Origin: Pseudomonas serboccidentalis | GTDB taxonomy: Bacteria; Pseudomonadota; Gammaproteobacteria; Pseudomonadales; Pseudomonadaceae | Length of the DNA stretch: 64,000 bases | Reading direction: 5' to 3' | NCBI RefSeq assembly: GCF_028830055.1 | Contig: NZ_CP101655.1 | Coordinates: forward strand, 3,167,129 to 3,231,128 | In this document: piece by piece, positions 17,442 through 26,722 of the stretch | How positions within the stretch are numbered: position 1 is the first letter of the stretch | How the letters are laid out: each line of letters begins with the position of its first letter | The notes under the pieces: generated by a model | Seen by the model: the letters and a program-made list of their open reading frames with translations, nothing else | Databases searched by the model: none | Told to the model about the DNA's origin: nothing | Translations under genes and position numbers: made by a program

Positions 17442-19400
17442 TTACAGCAGGATGGTGCGGATGTCGCCCAGCAGGCTGCCCAGACGCTGAGTGAAGCGTG
17501 CAGCAGCGGCGCCGTTGATCACGCGGTGATCGTAGGACAGCGACAGTGGCAGCATCAGTTTCGGCTGGAAGGCTTTGCCGTCCCAGACTGGCTGGATGGT
17601 TGCCTTGGAAACACCGAGGATCGCCACTTCCGGCGCGTTGACGATCGGCGTGAAGCCGGTGCCGCCAATGTGGCCGAGGCTGGAAATGGTGAAGCAGGCG
17701 CCCTGCATCTCGTCCGAAGACAGCTTCTTGGTGCGGGCTTTTTCAGCCAGCGAAGCGGCTTCTGCAGCCAGTTGCAGCAGGCTCTTCTGGTCGACGTTCT
17801 TGATGACTGGTACCAGCAGGCCATCCGGGGTGTCGACCGCGAAGCCGATGTTGACGTACTTCTTGCGAATGATCGCCTTGCCGCTTGGTGCCAGCGAACT
17901 GTTGAAGTCCGGCAGTTCCTTGAGCAGGTGCGCACAGGTCTTGAGCAGAAGCGGCAGGATGGTCAGCTTGACGCCGGCCTTCTCTGCAACGGCTTTCTGC
18001 GCAACACGGAAAGCTTCCAGCTCGGTGATGTCCGCCGAGTCGAATTGCGTCACGTGCGGCACGTTCAGCCAGCTGCGGTGCAGGTTGGCAGCGCCGACCT
18101 GCATCAGGCGGGTCATCGGCACTTCTTCGATTTCGCCGAAGCGGCTGAAGTCCACGACCGGGATCGGCGGGATGCCCGCGCCACCGGTTGCGCCGCCAGC
18201 AGCCGGCGCTTCCTTGGCCTTCTGCATCATCGCCTTGACGTAAACCTGCACGTCTTCCTTGAGGATGCGACCGTGCGGACCGCTGGCGCCAACAGCGCTC
18301 AGCTCGACGCCGAACTCGCGGGCCAGTTGACGCACGGCAGGGCCGGCGTGAACTTTCGCGCCAGGTTTGGCAGGCGCAGCCACTGGAGCGGCAGCAGCAG
18401 GTGCGGCGGCCGGAGCAGCAGCGGCTGGCGCTGGGGCGCTCGGTGCAGCGGCGGCAGCTGGAGCCGGGGCAGCAGCAGGGGCCGCGCCTTTGACTTTCAG
18501 CTTGAGGATCAGGTCGCCGGTGCCGACTTCGTCGTCCAGCTTGATGGAAACGCTTTCCACCACGCCGGCGGCAGGCGATGGGATTTCCATGCTCGCCTTG
18601 TCGGATTCCAAGGTGATCAGCGACTGGTCGGCTTCAACGCTGTCGCCAGCCTTGACCAACACTTCGATGATCTTGGCCTTGCCGGCCGAACCGATGTCCG
18701 GAACGTGGATGTCCTGAACGCTGTCGGCTACCGGTGCGGCTGGAGCAGCGGCTGGCGCCGGCGCAGCAGCAGCGGCTGGCGCAGCAGCCTGGGCCGGAGC
18801 GGCAGCAGCAGGGGCCGCAGCACCCGCCACTTCCAGATCCAGGATCAGGTCGCCGGTGCCGACTTCGTCGTTGAGCTTGACGCTGATGGCCTTGACCACG
18901 CCAGCGGCAGGCGACGGGATTTCCATGCTCGCCTTGTCGGATTCCAGGGTGATCAACGATTGATCAGCCTCGACCTTGTCGCCGACCTTGACCTGGATCT
19001 CGATGATCTGGGCCTTGCCCGACGAACCGATGTCCGGCACGTGCACTTGCTGAACCGAAGCGGCAGCAGGAGCAGCGGCTGGCGCGGCGGCAGCAGGGGC
19101 AGCAGCCGGTTTGGCTTCAGCTTTTGCAGCCGGTGCAGCGGCAGGCGCAGGGGCCGCTTGCGCGGCGCCCTCGACTTCCAGCTCGAGCAGTTCGTCGCCT
19201 TCTTTCAGGCGGTCGCCCAGCTTCACTTTCAGGCTTTTGATGACGCCGGCTTTCGGGGCCGGCACTTCCATGCTGGCCTTGTCCGATTCCAGGGTCAGGA
19301 TGCTCTGGTCGGCTTCGATACGGTCGCCGACCTTCACAAACAGTTCAATGACTTCACCTTCACCGCTGCCGATGTCAGGTACGCGAATGAGTTCGCTCAC
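17442..19400 (-). CDS. aceF: Dihydrolipoamide acetyltransferase (pyruvate dehydrogenase E2), three lipoyl domains
   Basis: E2 core of the pyruvate dehydrogenase complex, transferring acetyl groups to CoA. 652 residues. Three lipoyl domains each carry the lysine to be lipoylated in LESDKASM (about 1-75, 115-190 and 235-310), joined by alanine/proline-rich flexible linkers. The second and third share LITLESDKASMEIPSPAAG and are nearly identical. A peripheral subunit-binding domain follows (AVRQLAREFGVELSAV), then the catalytic domain with SLSYDHRVINGAAAARF near the end. P. aeruginosa AceF, as I recall it, has two lipoyl domains. It is 11 bases downstream of aceE, in one operon. Confidence 0.96.
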   Translation of the reverse strand: MSELIRVPDIGSGEGEVIELFVKVGDRIEADQSILTLESDKASMEVPAPKAGVIKSLKVKLGDRLKEGDELLELEVEGAAQAAPAPAAAPAAKAEAKPAAAPAAAAPAAAPAAASVQQVHVPDIGSSGKAQIIEIQVKVGDKVEADQSLITLESDKASMEIPSPAAGVVKAISVKLNDEVGTGDLILDLEVAGAAAPAAAAPAQAAAPAAAAAPAPAAAPAAPVADSVQDIHVPDIGSAGKAKIIEVLVKAGDSVEADQSLITLESDKASMEIPSPAAGVVESVSIKLDDEVGTGDLILKLKVKGAAPAAAPAPAAAAAPSAPAPAAAAPAAAPAAAAPVAAPAKPGAKVHAGPAVRQLAREFGVELSAVGASGPHGRILKEDVQVYVKAMMQKAKEAPAAGGATGGAGIPPIPVVDFSRFGEIEEVPMTRLMQVGAANLHRSWLNVPHVTQFDSADITELEAFRVAQKAVAEKAGVKLTILPLLLKTCAHLLKELPDFNSSLAPSGKAIIRKKYVNIGFAVDTPDGLLVPVIKNVDQKSLLQLAAEAASLAEKARTKKLSSDEMQGACFTISSLGHIGGTGFTPIVNAPEVAILGVSKATIQPVWDGKAFQPKLMLPLSLSYDHRVINGAAAARFTQRLGSLLGDIRTILL

Positions 19401-19411
19401 AAAATGTCTCC

Positions 19412-22057
19412 TCAGCAGTCCAGTGGGTTGCGTTTTTCCGGGTCGATGCCGAACTTGACGATGGCCTCAGCCACGACTTTAGGTTCGATATCACCACGGT
19501 CAGCCAGTGCTTCCAGGGCTGCCAACACCACGAAATGACGGTCGACTTCGAAGAAATGACGCAGTTTCTTGCGGCTGTCGCTGCGGCCGAAACCGTCGGT
19601 GCCCAGGACTTTGAATTCCTTGGACGGTACCCACTGACGGATCTGCTCGGCGAACAGCTTCATGTAGTCGGTAGAGGCAATGACCGGACCCTTGCGGCCG
19701 TTCAGGCACTCTTCGACGTAGCTCAGCTTAGGCTTCTGGCCAGGCTTCAGGCGGTTGCTGCGCTCTACGGCCAGGCCGTCGCGACGCAGTTCGTTGAAGC
19801 TGGTGACGCTCCACACGTCGGCGCCGACGTTGAACTCTTCACGCAGGATCTTCGCTGCTTCACGGACTTCACGCAGGATGGTGCCGGAGCCCATCAGCTG
19901 TACGTGGTGTGCCGCGTCGCGGGTGTCTTCTTCGAGCAGGTACATGCCTTTCTTGATGCCTTCTTCGGCACCGGCCGGCATGGCTGGCTGCTGGTACGAC
20001 TCGTTCATCACGGTGATGTAGTAGAAGATGTCCTGTTGCTCTTCGGTCATCTTCTTCATGCCGTCCTGAATGATCACCGCCAGCTCGTAGCCGTAGGTTG
20101 GATCGTAGGTGCGGCAGTTCGGGATGGTCGCGGCCAGCAGGTGGCTGTGACCGTCTTCGTGCTGCAGGCCTTCACCGTTCAGGGTGGTACGGCCGGCGGT
20201 GCCGCCGATCAGGAAGCCACGGGTACGGCTGTCGCCAGCGGCCCAGGCCAGGTCACCGATACGCTGGAAGCCGAACATCGAGTAGAAGATGTAGAACGGC
20301 AGCATCGGCTGGTTGTGGCTGGAGTACGAAGTACCGGCGGCGATGAACGAGCTCATGGCGCCTGCTTCGTTGATACCTTCTTCAAGGATCTGACCTTTCT
20401 GGTCTTCCTTGTAGAACATCACCTGGTCTTTATCGACTGGCTCGTAGAGCTGGCCGACGGACGAGTAGATGCCCAGCTGACGGAACATGCCTTCCATACC
20501 GAAGGTACGGGCTTCGTCCGGGATGATCGGAACGATGCGCGGGCCGATTTCCTTGTCCTTGACCAGCTGCGCGAGGATCCGCACGAAGGCCATGGTGGTG
20601 GAGATTTCACGGTCGCCGGAACCATCGAGGATGGCTTTGAGGGTGTCCAGATCCGGCGTCGGCACGCTGAAACTCTGTGCGCGGCGCTGTGGAACGAAAC
20701 CGCCCAGGGCTGCACGGCGCTCGCTCAGGTAGCGGGCTTCGGCGCTGTTTGGCTCTGGCTTGAAGAACGGCAGGTTCTCCAGCTCTTCGTCCTTGACCGG
20801 GATGTCGAAACGATCGCGGAACAGCTTCAGGCTTTCAACATCAACCTTCTTGGTGTTGTGCGCGGTGTTTTTCGCTTCGCCGGCGCCGGTGCCATAACCC
20901 TTGATGGTCTTGGCCAGGATAACGGTCGGCTGTTCTTTGTGGTTGACCGCTTCGTGGTACGCCGCATAGACCTTGTACGGGTCGTGGCCGCCACGGTTGA
21001 GTTTCCAGATCTCGTCGTCGGACAGATCGGCAACCATCGCCTTGAGTTCAGGCGTGTTGAAGAAGTGCTCGCGAACGAACGCGCCGTCTTTGGCTTTGTA
21101 GTTCTGGTACTCGCCGTCGATGACTTCGTCCATGCGACGTTGCAGGATGCCGTCGACGTCTTTGGCCAGCAACGGGTCCCAGAAACGGCCCCAGATGACT
21201 TTGGTCACGTTCCACTGAGCACCGCGGAACACGCCTTCGAGTTCCTGGATGATCTTGCCGTTGCCGCGAACCGGGCCGTCGAGGCGCTGCAGGTTGCAGT
21301 TGATGACGAAGATCAGGTTGTCCAGCTTCTCGCGGCCGGCCAGGGAGATGGCGCCCAGGGATTCCGGCTCGTCGCACTCGCCGTCGCCCAGGAAGCACCA
21401 GACTTTCTGTTTGCCCGGCTGGATGAAACCGCGGTGTTCCAGGTACTTCATGAAGCGTGCCTGGTAGATCGCCTGAATCGGACCCAGACCCATGGATACG
21501 GTCGGGAACTGCCAGAAGTCAGGCATCAGCCATGGGTGCGGATAGGACGACAGGCCCTGACCGTCGACTTCCTGGCGGAAGTTGTTCATCTGGTCTTCGG
21601 TGATGCGGCCTTCCATGAATGCACGGGCGTAAACGCCTGGCGAGGTGTGGCCCTGGAAGTAGATCAGGTCGCCACCGTGTTCGTCGGTCGGGGCCTGGAA
21701 GAAGTAGTTGAAGCCGATGTCATACAGGGTCGCACTGGAGGCGAAGCTGGAGATGTGACCACCCAGGTCAGAATCTTTCAGGTTCGTACGCATTACCATG
21801 GCCATCGCGTTCCAGCGTACCAGCGAGCGAATGCGGCGTTCCATGAACAGGTCGCCAGGCATGCGTGCTTCGTGGGTGACGGGGATCGTGTTGCGGTAAG
21901 GCGTGGTGATGGCGTAAGGGAGCTGCGAGCCGCTGCGGGTCGCGAGTTCGCCCATACGGGTCATCAGATAGTGAGCACGGTCTTCGCCTTCTTTGTCGAG
22001 AACCGATTCCAGGGCGTCCAGCCATTCCTGGGTTTCGACGGGATCGAGGTCTTGCAT
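19412..22057 (-). CDS. aceE: Pyruvate dehydrogenase E1 component (homodimeric type)
   Basis: Thiamine diphosphate enzyme that decarboxylates pyruvate and acetylates the E2 lipoyl groups. 881 residues, the gamma-proteobacterial AceE length. It begins MQDLDPVETQEWLDALESVL. The ThDP motif is CFLGDGECDEPESLGAISLA with NLIFVINCNLQRLDG after it. HEDGHSHLLAATIPNC, EEGIKKGMYLL and KVLGTDGFGRSDSR are the conserved C-terminal blocks. It is the first gene of aceE-aceF. Its promoter must lie in 22058-22441, which also holds the paired inverted motif at 22169-22235. Confidence 0.97.
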   Translation of the reverse strand: MQDLDPVETQEWLDALESVLDKEGEDRAHYLMTRMGELATRSGSQLPYAITTPYRNTIPVTHEARMPGDLFMERRIRSLVRWNAMAMVMRTNLKDSDLGGHISSFASSATLYDIGFNYFFQAPTDEHGGDLIYFQGHTSPGVYARAFMEGRITEDQMNNFRQEVDGQGLSSYPHPWLMPDFWQFPTVSMGLGPIQAIYQARFMKYLEHRGFIQPGKQKVWCFLGDGECDEPESLGAISLAGREKLDNLIFVINCNLQRLDGPVRGNGKIIQELEGVFRGAQWNVTKVIWGRFWDPLLAKDVDGILQRRMDEVIDGEYQNYKAKDGAFVREHFFNTPELKAMVADLSDDEIWKLNRGGHDPYKVYAAYHEAVNHKEQPTVILAKTIKGYGTGAGEAKNTAHNTKKVDVESLKLFRDRFDIPVKDEELENLPFFKPEPNSAEARYLSERRAALGGFVPQRRAQSFSVPTPDLDTLKAILDGSGDREISTTMAFVRILAQLVKDKEIGPRIVPIIPDEARTFGMEGMFRQLGIYSSVGQLYEPVDKDQVMFYKEDQKGQILEEGINEAGAMSSFIAAGTSYSSHNQPMLPFYIFYSMFGFQRIGDLAWAAGDSRTRGFLIGGTAGRTTLNGEGLQHEDGHSHLLAATIPNCRTYDPTYGYELAVIIQDGMKKMTEEQQDIFYYITVMNESYQQPAMPAGAEEGIKKGMYLLEEDTRDAAHHVQLMGSGTILREVREAAKILREEFNVGADVWSVTSFNELRRDGLAVERSNRLKPGQKPKLSYVEECLNGRKGPVIASTDYMKLFAEQIRQWVPSKEFKVLGTDGFGRSDSRKKLRHFFEVDRHFVVLAALEALADRGDIEPKVVAEAIVKFGIDPEKRNPLDC

Positions 22058-22168
22058 GGCTTGCTCCAGGGCGGAAAGGCTTCCAGAATCGGTTGCCTGA
22101 GTTTGCGACTGGCCTTGTGGGCAGACGATTTAAAATTCTTGGATTGCCGACAGGTTGTTCCGGCGGCG

Positions 22169-22235
22169 TGTAGTTTTACTACAAATCTTTGAGCATTTCA
22201 GCCTTTCGGATGTATAGACGAGTAGTAAAACTACA
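22169..22235. promoter_or_regulatory. Paired palindromic operator upstream of aceE
   Basis: TGTAGTTTTACTACA (22169-22183) and AGTAGTAAAACTACA (22221-22235) are inverse copies of each other, and each is itself a near palindrome GTAGT-N3-ACTAC. Their centres are 52 bases apart, about five helical turns. They lie 112-178 bases upstream of the aceE start and 207-273 bases upstream of glnE. The short palindromic form suits a GntR-type dimer, but the regulator cannot be named from the sequence. No gene is convincing in the remaining space (22236-22441). Confidence 0.6.
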
Positions 22236-22441
22236 GATGAAAGGCTTGTGGCCTCCGACTGCGTTGTGAGAATAATCGTTAAGGTTGGTCGATTACCATC
22301 CGTAAAAGGTGAAACTTTGATGCTGGATGCTAAAGAAGAAGAAATTTCAGCTATTTCTAACTTTTGTTCGACAGTCCTTCGCGTAGCGGGTTTTCATCAA
22401 ACACTACAAGCGGCCATTTACACGCCGATCAAGGATAGACC

Positions 22442-25381
22442 ATGACCCTGCCCGCGCTTGCCGAACTGCCCGCCATTCTCCTGCCGTTGGTCACTCGATC
22501 CGAGCAGTCGTTCCGTACGGCCGTCGCTTCACTGGAAGACGATCACGGCTTCTCTACCTGGACGCCGCAACGCTGGGTGCAATTCGCCCGCGTCAGTGCC
22601 GCCAGCGATTTCGTCATTGAACAGAGCGTTCGTGACCCTTTGATGTTGCTGTCGCTGGTGCAGTCCGGCGAACTCGACCGGCCATTCGCGCCGGGTGAGC
22701 TGTGCGCGCAGATTGCCGCCGCCGTGAACACCGCGCAAAGCGAAGACGAACTCGGTCGTGTACTGCGTCGGCAGCGCGCTCGCCATCAAGTGCGGATCAT
22801 CTGGCGTGATCTGAACCGCCAGGCCGATCTGGTGCAGACCTGCCGCGACCTTTCCGACATGGCCGACGCCACCATCGACCAGGCTTATCAATGGTTGTAC
22901 AGCCGCCATTGTCAGCAGTTCGGCACGCCGACCGGCCGGCGCAGCGGCCTGGCGCAGCAGATGGTCATCCTCGGCATGGGCAAACTCGGCGCGGTCGAGT
23001 TGAACCTGTCCTCCGACATCGACCTGATCTTCGCCTACCCCGAGGGCGGCGAAACCGTCGGCGTGAAGCGCGCGCTGGATAATCAGGAATTCTTCATTCG
23101 GCTCGGTCAGCGCCTGATCAAGGCCCTCGACCCGATGACCGTCGACGGTTTCGTATTCCGCGTCGACATGCGCCTGCGTCCGTACGGTTCGTCCGGCGCG
23201 CTGGTGCTCAGCTTTAATGCACTGGAGCAGTATTACCAGGATCAGGGCCGCGACTGGGAACGCTACGCGATGATCAAGGCGCGGGTGGTGGCCGGCGATC
23301 AAGCGGCGGGCGCGCAGTTGCTCGACATGCTGCGGCCGTTCGTTTACCGGCGTTATCTGGATTTCTCGGCGATCGAAGCGCTGCGCACCATGAAGCAACT
23401 AATACAGCAGGAAGTGCGGCGCAAGGGCATGGCCGACAATATCAAGCTGGGTTCCGGCGGTATCCGCGAAGTCGAGTTCATCGCCCAGGCCTTCCAGTTG
23501 ATCCACGGCGGGCGCGATCTGAGCCTGCAGCAGCGTCCTCTATTAAAGGTACTGAGCACGCTGGAGGGGCAGGGTTATCTGCCGCCGGCGGTGATCAGCG
23601 AGCTGCGCGAAGGTTATGAATTCCTGCGTTACACCGAACACGCGATCCAGGCGATTGCCGACCGCCAGACCCAGATGTTGCCGGACGGCGCTCAGGATCA
23701 GGCGCGCATTGCGTTCATGCTCGGTTTCGCCGATTGGGAGGCTTTCCACGAAAAACTGATGTTCTGGCGTGGCCGGGTGGCCTGGCACTTCGCGCAGGTG
23801 ATCGCCGATCCCGATGAAGAAGAGGGTGCCGATTGCGAAGTGGTGGTCGGCGGTGAATGGCTGCCGCTGTGGGAAGAGGCGCAGGACGAAGAGGCCGCTT
23901 GCCGGCAATTGGAAGAAGGCGGCTTCAAAGATGCGGCCAAAGCGCTGAAAGCGCTGGCCGGTTTGCGCGGCAGCGCACAGTTGCGCGCGATGCAGCGGCT
24001 GGGGCGCGAGCGTCTTGATGCCTTTATTCCACGATTGTTGGCGCAGGCGGTGGAGCACGCCGATCCGGATCTGGTGCTGGAACGGGTGCTGCCACTGGTC
24101 GAAGCAGTGGCTCGACGCTCGGCTTATTTAGTGTTGCTGACGGAAAATCCAGGCGCCCTGCGGCGTTTGCTGACGCTGTGTGCGGCCAGTCCGTGGATCG
24201 CCGAGCAGATCACCCGCTTCCCGTTGCTGCTCGACGAACTGCTCAACGAGGGGCGCCTGTTCAAGCCGCCGCTGGCCCCTGAGCTGGCTGCCGAACTGCG
24301 CGAGCGTCTGACGCGGATTCCCGAAGACGACCTCGAACAACAGATGGAAGCGCTGCGTCATTTCAAGCTCGCGCACCGTTTGCGCGTCGCCGCGTCGGAA
24401 ATTGCCGGCAGCCTGCCGTTGATGAAGGTCAGCGATTACCTGACCTGGCTGGCCGAAGCGATTCTCGAGCAAGTGCTGGCCCTGGCTTGGCGCCAGACGG
24501 TCGCCAAGTACGGCACGCCGCTGCGCACCGACGGCACCTTGTGCGATCCCGGCTTCATCATTGTCGGTTATGGGAAAGTCGGCGGGCTGGAACTGGGGCA
24601 TGGTTCTGACCTGGACCTGGTGTTCATCCATGACGGCGATCCGCAGGCGGAAACCGATGGGCCGAAGCCGATCGATGGCGCGCAGTTCTTCACCCGGCTG
24701 GGCCAGCGGATCATTCACCTGCTGACCGCGCAGACCAACTCCGGGCAGTTGTATGAAGTGGACATGCGCCTGCGGCCGTCCGGTGCCTCGGGGCTGTTGG
24801 TCAGTTCGCTCGGTGCGTTCGAGCGCTATCAGGAAAATGAAGCCTGGACCTGGGAGCATCAGGCGCTGGTGCGGGCGCGGGTGCTGGTCGGCAGTCAGGA
24901 TGTCGGGCAGGCGTTCGAGAAAGTCCGGGCGCAGGTATTGGGCAAGGCGCGGGATCTGGCGAAGTTGCAGCAGGAAGTCAGCGAGATGCGCGCCAAGATG
25001 CGCGACAACCTCGGCAGCAAGGGCACCGCGGCCGGTACGGCGGCGAACGCCTTCGAAGCCACGGCACCGTTCGACCTCAAGCAGGACGCCGGAGGTATCG
25101 TCGATATTGAATTTATGGTGCAATACGCGGCCCTGGCGTGGTCGCACAGCCACCCGCCATTGCTGCGCTGGACCGATAACATCCGCATTCTGGAAGAGCT
25201 GGAACACGAAGGGCTGATGCCTGCCGAAGACGCCAGCCTGCTGCGCGAGGCCTATAAAGCCTACCGCTCCGCCGCCCACCGGCAGGCCTTGCAGAAGGAC
25301 GCCGGGGTGATCCCGGGTGACCAGTTTGTCGAGGAACGCCGGCAGGTATTGCGGATCTGGAAAGAGTTGGGGCTGAGCTGA
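22442..25381 (+). CDS. glnE: GlnE: glutamine synthetase adenylyltransferase / deadenylase
   Basis: Adds AMP to, or removes it from, glutamine synthetase in response to nitrogen status through PII proteins. 979 residues. Two nucleotidyltransferase domains are evident: GMGKLGAVELNLSSDIDL in the N-terminal deadenylase half and GYGKVGGLELGHGSDLDL in the C-terminal adenylylase half. Each is followed by VDMRLRPYGSSGALV or VDMRLRPSGASGLLV, and VRRKGMADNIKLGSGGIREVEF lies in between. The ATG at 22442 follows AAGGATAGACC. It is divergent from aceE. Confidence 0.97.
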   Translation: MTLPALAELPAILLPLVTRSEQSFRTAVASLEDDHGFSTWTPQRWVQFARVSAASDFVIEQSVRDPLMLLSLVQSGELDRPFAPGELCAQIAAAVNTAQSEDELGRVLRRQRARHQVRIIWRDLNRQADLVQTCRDLSDMADATIDQAYQWLYSRHCQQFGTPTGRRSGLAQQMVILGMGKLGAVELNLSSDIDLIFAYPEGGETVGVKRALDNQEFFIRLGQRLIKALDPMTVDGFVFRVDMRLRPYGSSGALVLSFNALEQYYQDQGRDWERYAMIKARVVAGDQAAGAQLLDMLRPFVYRRYLDFSAIEALRTMKQLIQQEVRRKGMADNIKLGSGGIREVEFIAQAFQLIHGGRDLSLQQRPLLKVLSTLEGQGYLPPAVISELREGYEFLRYTEHAIQAIADRQTQMLPDGAQDQARIAFMLGFADWEAFHEKLMFWRGRVAWHFAQVIADPDEEEGADCEVVVGGEWLPLWEEAQDEEAACRQLEEGGFKDAAKALKALAGLRGSAQLRAMQRLGRERLDAFIPRLLAQAVEHADPDLVLERVLPLVEAVARRSAYLVLLTENPGALRRLLTLCAASPWIAEQITRFPLLLDELLNEGRLFKPPLAPELAAELRERLTRIPEDDLEQQMEALRHFKLAHRLRVAASEIAGSLPLMKVSDYLTWLAEAILEQVLALAWRQTVAKYGTPLRTDGTLCDPGFIIVGYGKVGGLELGHGSDLDLVFIHDGDPQAETDGPKPIDGAQFFTRLGQRIIHLLTAQTNSGQLYEVDMRLRPSGASGLLVSSLGAFERYQENEAWTWEHQALVRARVLVGSQDVGQAFEKVRAQVLGKARDLAKLQQEVSEMRAKMRDNLGSKGTAAGTAANAFEATAPFDLKQDAGGIVDIEFMVQYAALAWSHSHPPLLRWTDNIRILEELEHEGLMPAEDASLLREAYKAYRSAAHRQALQKDAGVIPGDQFVEERRQVLRIWKELGLS

Positions 25382-25409
25382 ACACGGTTTGAGCTGCACG
25401 TAATACCCT

Positions 25410-25570
25410 GTGGGAGCGAGCTTGCTCGCGAAGGCGGCGTGTCAGGTGACAGCGATGTCGAATGTGATGGCCCCTTCGCGAGCGAGCTCGCTCCCACATG
25501 GGATGTGTGGTGATTTGCAGATTGAGACACGAACAAACAATGTAGGAGCGAGCCTGCTCGCGATAGCGGA
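25410..25570. repeat. REP cluster, GTGGGAGCGAGC family (dimer plus a single)
   Basis: A dimer occupies 25410-25498 (TGTGGGAGCGAGCTTGCTCGCG and its inverse). An unpaired third copy with the GTAGGAGCGAGCCTGCTCGCGATA form lies at 25542-25570. Together they fill most of the glnE-waaF gap. Confidence 0.85.
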
Positions 25571-25643
25571 GTGACTGTCGACAGTGATGTTGAAGGTAAT
25601 GACCCATCGCAAGCCGCCGGTGTTCCCACTGTGATTCTCGAGG

Positions 25644-25667
25644 CGGGGAGGCGTAAATGCCTCCCCG
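25644..25667 (+). terminator. GC-rich hairpin 19 bases before waaF
   Basis: CGGGGAGGC, loop GTAAAT, GCCTCCCCG: a perfect 9-base stem followed by GTTCGTTT. It would terminate readthrough from glnE, or else sit in the waaF leader next to the ribosome site GGAAACCAC. The weak T run makes the first reading uncertain. Confidence 0.55.
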
Positions 25668-25686
25668 GTTCGTTTATGGAAACCAC

Positions 25687-26721
25687 ATGAATATTCTGAT
25701 CGTTGGGCCCAGTTGGGTCGGTGACATGGTGATGGCGCAGACACTGTTTCAGTGTCTCAAGCAGCGCCACCCGCAATGCGAAATCGACGTGCTGGCCCCC
25801 GAGTGGAGCCGGCCGATCCTTGAGCGCATGCCCGAAGTGCGCAAGGCCTTGAGCTTCCCGCTCGGCCATGGCGCGCTGGAGCTGGCGACGCGCCGGCGGA
25901 TCGGCAAATCCCTGGCCGGCCAGTACGATCAGGCGATCCTGCTGCCCAACTCGCTGAAGTCGGCGCTGGTGCCGTTCTTTGCCGGGATCAAACAGCGCAC
26001 CGGCTGGCGCGGCGAGTTCCGCTACGGCCTGCTCAATGACGTGCGCACGCTGGACAAAGAGCGTTATCCGCTGATGATCGAGCGCTTCATGGCCCTGGCC
26101 TATGAACCGAACGCCGAGCTGCCGAAACCCTATCCGCGTCCGAACCTGCAAATCGATCCGGTGACCCGCGAAGCGGCGCTGGCCAAATTCGGCCTGACGC
26201 TTGATCGCCCGGTGTTGGCCCTGTGCCCCGGTGCCGAGTTCGGCGAATCCAAGCGCTGGCCGTCCGAGCATTACGCCAAGGTCGCCGAAACGCGGATTCG
26301 CGAAGGCTGGCAGGTGTGGTTGTTCGGCTCGAAAAACGATCACGCGGTGGGTGAAGACATCCGCGCGCGGCTGATTCCCGGCCTGCGTGAGGAGTCGGTC
26401 AACCTCAGTGGCGGCACCTCGCTGGCCGAGGCCATCGACCTGCTGTCCTGCGCCGACTCGGTGGTGTCCAACGATTCGGGTCTGATGCATGTGGCGGCGG
26501 CGCTGAACCGTCCGCTGGTGGCCGTCTACGGCTCGACTTCGCCGGGTTTCACCCCACCATTGGCCGAACACGTCGAAATCGTTCGGCTGGGGCTCGATTG
26601 CAGCCCTTGCTTCGATCGCACCTGCCGTTTCGGCCATTACAACTGCCTGCGCCAGCTGATGCCGGACGCGGTCAACGATGCCTTGCAGAGATTGCAGGGC
26701 TCCGTGGTCGAGGTTCATTAA
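25687..26721 (+). CDS. waaF: WaaF: ADP-heptose:LPS heptosyltransferase II
   Basis: Adds the second heptose to the LPS inner core at the cytoplasmic face of the inner membrane. 344 residues of glycosyltransferase family 9. Start MNILIVGPSWVGDMVMAQTLFQ is the family N-terminus, which decides the ATG at 25687 over an upstream in-frame ATG at 25657. Conserved blocks are LLPNSLKSALVPFFAGI, ALCPGAEFGESKRWPSEHYA, and DLLSCADSVVSNDSGLMHVAAAL, the donor-binding region. It begins the core operon; waaC follows after a single base. Confidence 0.95.
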   Translation: MNILIVGPSWVGDMVMAQTLFQCLKQRHPQCEIDVLAPEWSRPILERMPEVRKALSFPLGHGALELATRRRIGKSLAGQYDQAILLPNSLKSALVPFFAGIKQRTGWRGEFRYGLLNDVRTLDKERYPLMIERFMALAYEPNAELPKPYPRPNLQIDPVTREAALAKFGLTLDRPVLALCPGAEFGESKRWPSEHYAKVAETRIREGWQVWLFGSKNDHAVGEDIRARLIPGLREESVNLSGGTSLAEAIDLLSCADSVVSNDSGLMHVAAALNRPLVAVYGSTSPGFTPPLAEHVEIVRLGLDCSPCFDRTCRFGHYNCLRQLMPDAVNDALQRLQGSVVEVH

Positions 26722-26722
26722 G

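Noticed and set aside
18361..19150. Alanine/proline-rich low-complexity sequence suggesting a fusion or error
   Set aside because: These are the flexible linkers between the lipoyl domains of AceF.
22248..22445. A 65-codon frame before glnE
   Set aside because: It has no ribosome site or recognisable feature and runs into the glnE start; it is likely leader sequence.
25382..25686. Absence of ilvE between glnE and waaF, unlike P. aeruginosa
   Set aside because: P. putida, as I recall, also lacks it here, so it is not a deletion peculiar to this strain.
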